Below, piece by piece: positions 62,282-64,000 of a DNA stretch of 64,000 bases. A program made the position numbers and the translations under genes. The DNA is from Arthrobacter sp. Leaf337. Lineage in GTDB: Bacteria; Actinomycetota; Actinomycetes; Actinomycetales; Micrococcaceae. The stretch is taken from positions 62,001 to 126,000 of the forward strand of contig NZ_LMPC01000002.1 in NCBI RefSeq assembly GCF_001423745.1, in the 5' to 3' direction. Below the pieces are notes generated by a model that was not told the DNA's origin, did not search any database, and saw nothing but the letters and a program-made list of their open reading frames with translations. Within the stretch, counting starts at the first letter, position 1; every line of letters begins with the position of its first letter.

Positions 62282-62578
62282 ATGATCACCCTGCAGATTG
62301 AACACCAGGTCCGGGACTTCGCCATGTGGCGGAAGGCCTTCGACAGTGACCCGCTGGACCGCTTGGCGTCGGGGGTGCGGTCCTACCGGATTTCGCGTCC
62401 GCTCGACCAGGAGGACTACGTGATGCTGGAGTTGGACTTCGACACGCAGGAGGCGGCCGTGGACTTTCTGGCCCGGTTGCAGACCGACACCTGGAAGACC
62501 GGAGTGACTGCTCCTGTGCTGGTCGGTGAACCGTCCACGCGGATCATTGAGACGGTCGAGGTCCAGGCGGTGCAGTGA
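62282..62578 (+). CDS. Hypothetical protein, 98 aa, ferredoxin-like fold
   Basis: A small protein with an alternating beta-alpha-beta pattern: ITLQIEHQVRDFAMWRKAFDSD, GVRSYRISRPLDQEDYVMLELDFDTQEAAVDFLARLQ. This resembles dimeric alpha-beta barrel proteins (antibiotic monooxygenase or cyclase group), which often lack cofactors. ATG 62282 is preferred over longer upstream frames that overlap the previous gene. Function unknown. Confidence 0.72.
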   Translation: MITLQIEHQVRDFAMWRKAFDSDPLDRLASGVRSYRISRPLDQEDYVMLELDFDTQEAAVDFLARLQTDTWKTGVTAPVLVGEPSTRIIETVEVQAVQ

Positions 62579-62597
62579 TACGCACCTGCCGCTAAGG

Positions 62598-62933
62598 CTA
62601 GGCGGTGCAGGCATCCTTGAGGGCAGTGACGGATTCCGCCGGAACCTGATCGCCCGATGCCGCGATCTGGCGCAGCGGAGTGGTGATCTCGGAAGGCACG
62701 CCCGCCGTCTCAGCGCCAGCCACGAGGCCGCCCAGGAGTTCCTTGTCCTTGACGCTGACCAGACCGTCTTCCACGAGGGCGCACACCTGGCCCTTGACTT
62801 GGTCCGCGGCAGCGGTGGCTACCTGGGAGGCGCCGTCGCTCACGGCCTTTTCGGCTGCCTCCTGGACCTGGCCGCAACCGGTCAGTGCAACGATGAGGGC
62901 GGCAACGGACAGGGCGGCGAGGCGGGATTTCAT
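62598..62933 (-). CDS. Small lipoprotein, 111 aa
   Basis: ATG 62933 gives a signal peptide KSRLAALSVAALIVALTGCG with lipobox LTGC. The mature part is helical and Ala/Val-rich (AEKAVSDGASQVATAAADQVKGQVCALVEDGLV) with one further Cys pair member near the C-terminus (KDACTA). Similar small lipoproteins occur in Arthrobacter; function unknown. The upstream extension to 63011 has no support. Confidence 0.75.
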   Translation of the reverse strand: MKSRLAALSVAALIVALTGCGQVQEAAEKAVSDGASQVATAAADQVKGQVCALVEDGLVSVKDKELLGGLVAGAETAGVPSEITTPLRQIAASGDQVPAESVTALKDACTA

Positions 62934-62982
62934 GGTCCCAGCGTAGCAAGGGGTGCCGGGCGCAGGTCCGGCCCGGTGGTTG

Positions 62983-63996
62983 TCAGCCGGAAATGCGGGC
63001 CGTGGTGCCACGGACCACCAGGACGGGTTCGATCAGCTTGCGTTCGGGTTCCAGTGCGGGATCCTGGATCCTTGCCAGCAGCGTGCGGGCGGAGTCAGCC
63101 CCGACCACGTCGCTGCGGTTGTCCACGGTGGTGATGTCCAGATACCGCGATTTCGCCAGCGGCGAGTTGTCGTAGCCGATCACCGACAGGTCTTCCGGCA
63201 CGGAAAGGCCCCTCGTTTTCGCTGCTGCCAGCGCGCCCAGTGCCATGGTGTCGTTGGCCGTGAAAATGGCCGTGGTGTCGGGGTGGTGGTCCAGCAGCCA
63301 GCAGGCCGCCGCGTAGCCGTCCTCTTCCGACGTTCCCCCGGATTCCCCGGCAATCCGAACCCCAAGGCCGGCCTCAACCATCCGGCTCCGGTAGCCCTCC
63401 CGCCGGTGTGCCGCCGCCCCGTCCGAGCCAGTGAGGTGGCCGATCCGGGTATGGCCGAGCTCCAACAGATGGCTGGCTGCCAGGCGGCCCCCGCCGTCGT
63501 CGTCGTTCGTGATGAGGTCGGCGCCGGCCGGGACACCTTTCCGCCAGCCCGCGACGACCGTGGGAACCCAGGTGCCGGAGAGCATTGACTCGCTGGGTTC
63601 CGCGGCGATCACGAGGCCTGCAACGTGCAGGGCCAGCAAGCCGTCGGTCGCCTCCTTGATCCGGTTCTGCCCGGGCTGTGAGTCCGCCACCGTGACCTGG
63701 TAGCCGTGCACCGAGAGCGCGGATTCCATGCCGCGCAACAGATCGACGAACCACGGGTTCCGGAAGTCGTCGATCACCAGCCCGATGCTCTTTGTCTGGC
63801 TGCTCGCGAGGGCTGTGGCGGCACGGCTGGGCCGGTACCCGAGCTGCGCAATCGCTGCCAGCACGGCCTCGCGGCGCTTGTCGCTGACCCGCGAAGGATT
63901 CTGCAGGACCAGGGACACCAGCGACGGCGACACGCCGGCGGTCTTGGCGACGTCGTAGATCGTGGGCCGGCGGGTCCGAGGGGCGTTCAGCGTCAT
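62983..63996 (-). CDS. LacI-family transcriptional regulator
   Basis: A 337-aa regulator ending 5 bases from the window edge at its ATG. HTH: PTIYDVAKTAGVSPSLVSLVLQNPSRVS; hinge YRPSRAATALASSQT. The effector domain carries the sugar-binding pattern DDFRNPWFVDLLRGM, NDTMALGALAAAKTRGLSVPEDLSVIGYDN. Target genes are probably beyond the right edge. Sugar unknown. Confidence 0.92.
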   Translation of the reverse strand: MTLNAPRTRRPTIYDVAKTAGVSPSLVSLVLQNPSRVSDKRREAVLAAIAQLGYRPSRAATALASSQTKSIGLVIDDFRNPWFVDLLRGMESALSVHGYQVTVADSQPGQNRIKEATDGLLALHVAGLVIAAEPSESMLSGTWVPTVVAGWRKGVPAGADLITNDDDGGGRLAASHLLELGHTRIGHLTGSDGAAAHRREGYRSRMVEAGLGVRIAGESGGTSEEDGYAAACWLLDHHPDTTAIFTANDTMALGALAAAKTRGLSVPEDLSVIGYDNSPLAKSRYLDITTVDNRSDVVGADSARTLLARIQDPALEPERKLIEPVLVVRGTTARISG

Positions 63997-64000
63997 GGCA

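Overview
The window is high-GC actinobacterial DNA, most likely from Arthrobacter or Pseudarthrobacter (Micrococcaceae). The main grounds are the crgA - class E sortase - trpG/pabA - pknB - pknA - pbpA - rodA - pstP - fhaB - fhaA block, which lies close to the replication origin in many actinobacteria, and an intracellular difructose-anhydride hydrolase type known from Arthrobacter relatives. No transposase, prophage, rRNA operon or CRISPR array was seen. One tRNA gene, tRNA-Leu(CAG), is present.

Layout. Bases 1-1270 hold a small hypothetical gene and a gene-free stretch with about 14 DnaA-box-like 9-mers. Bases 1269-4319 carry a DNA-3-methyladenine glycosylase and a secreted M6 metalloprotease. 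Bases 4416-16158 are the conserved growth and division core: kinases, peptidoglycan synthesis, a PP2C phosphatase and FHA proteins. Most of its minus-strand genes overlap or nearly touch. Bases 16523-17086 hold tRNA-Leu and a VOC protein. Bases 17255-20863 encode an NMT1/THI5-type ABC importer.

Bases 20949-45579 form a large sugar-acid catabolic region. It contains an MFS transporter, a Dpp-type ABC system, a TSUP exporter, two 2-hydroxyacid dehydrogenases, glucarate dehydratase (gudD), a gudD paralogue, a talarate/galactarate dehydratase, an AEC carrier, 5-dehydro-4-deoxyglucarate dehydratase, a 2-oxoglutarate-semialdehyde-type dehydrogenase, a TctCBA transporter, two LysR regulators, one GntR regulator and two universal stress proteins. 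Together these fit the route glucarate or galactarate -> 5-keto-4-deoxyglucarate -> 2-oxoglutarate semialdehyde -> 2-oxoglutarate. A 40-bp motif recurs at five places in this region, directly upstream of both LysR genes, the catabolic genes and the transporters. This suggests one LysR-controlled regulon.

Bases 45690-50676 hold a TetR/amine oxidase pair with a palindromic operator, a stress-type flavin protein and several small genes, including a 59-residue PspC protein. Bases 50809-58359 are an operon for fructan-derived sugar: ABC importer, a beta-helix protein of the inulin fructotransferase/DFA III hydrolase family without signal peptide, a LacI regulator and a cytoplasmic GH32 fructosidase, behind a promoter with a LacI-like operator. 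Bases 58716-63996 are mixed genes, among them a dTMP-kinase-like gene with no ordinary start codon ahead of its P-loop, a DUF5997 gene divergent from a stand-alone LysR effector-binding domain, a lipoprotein and a second LacI regulator.
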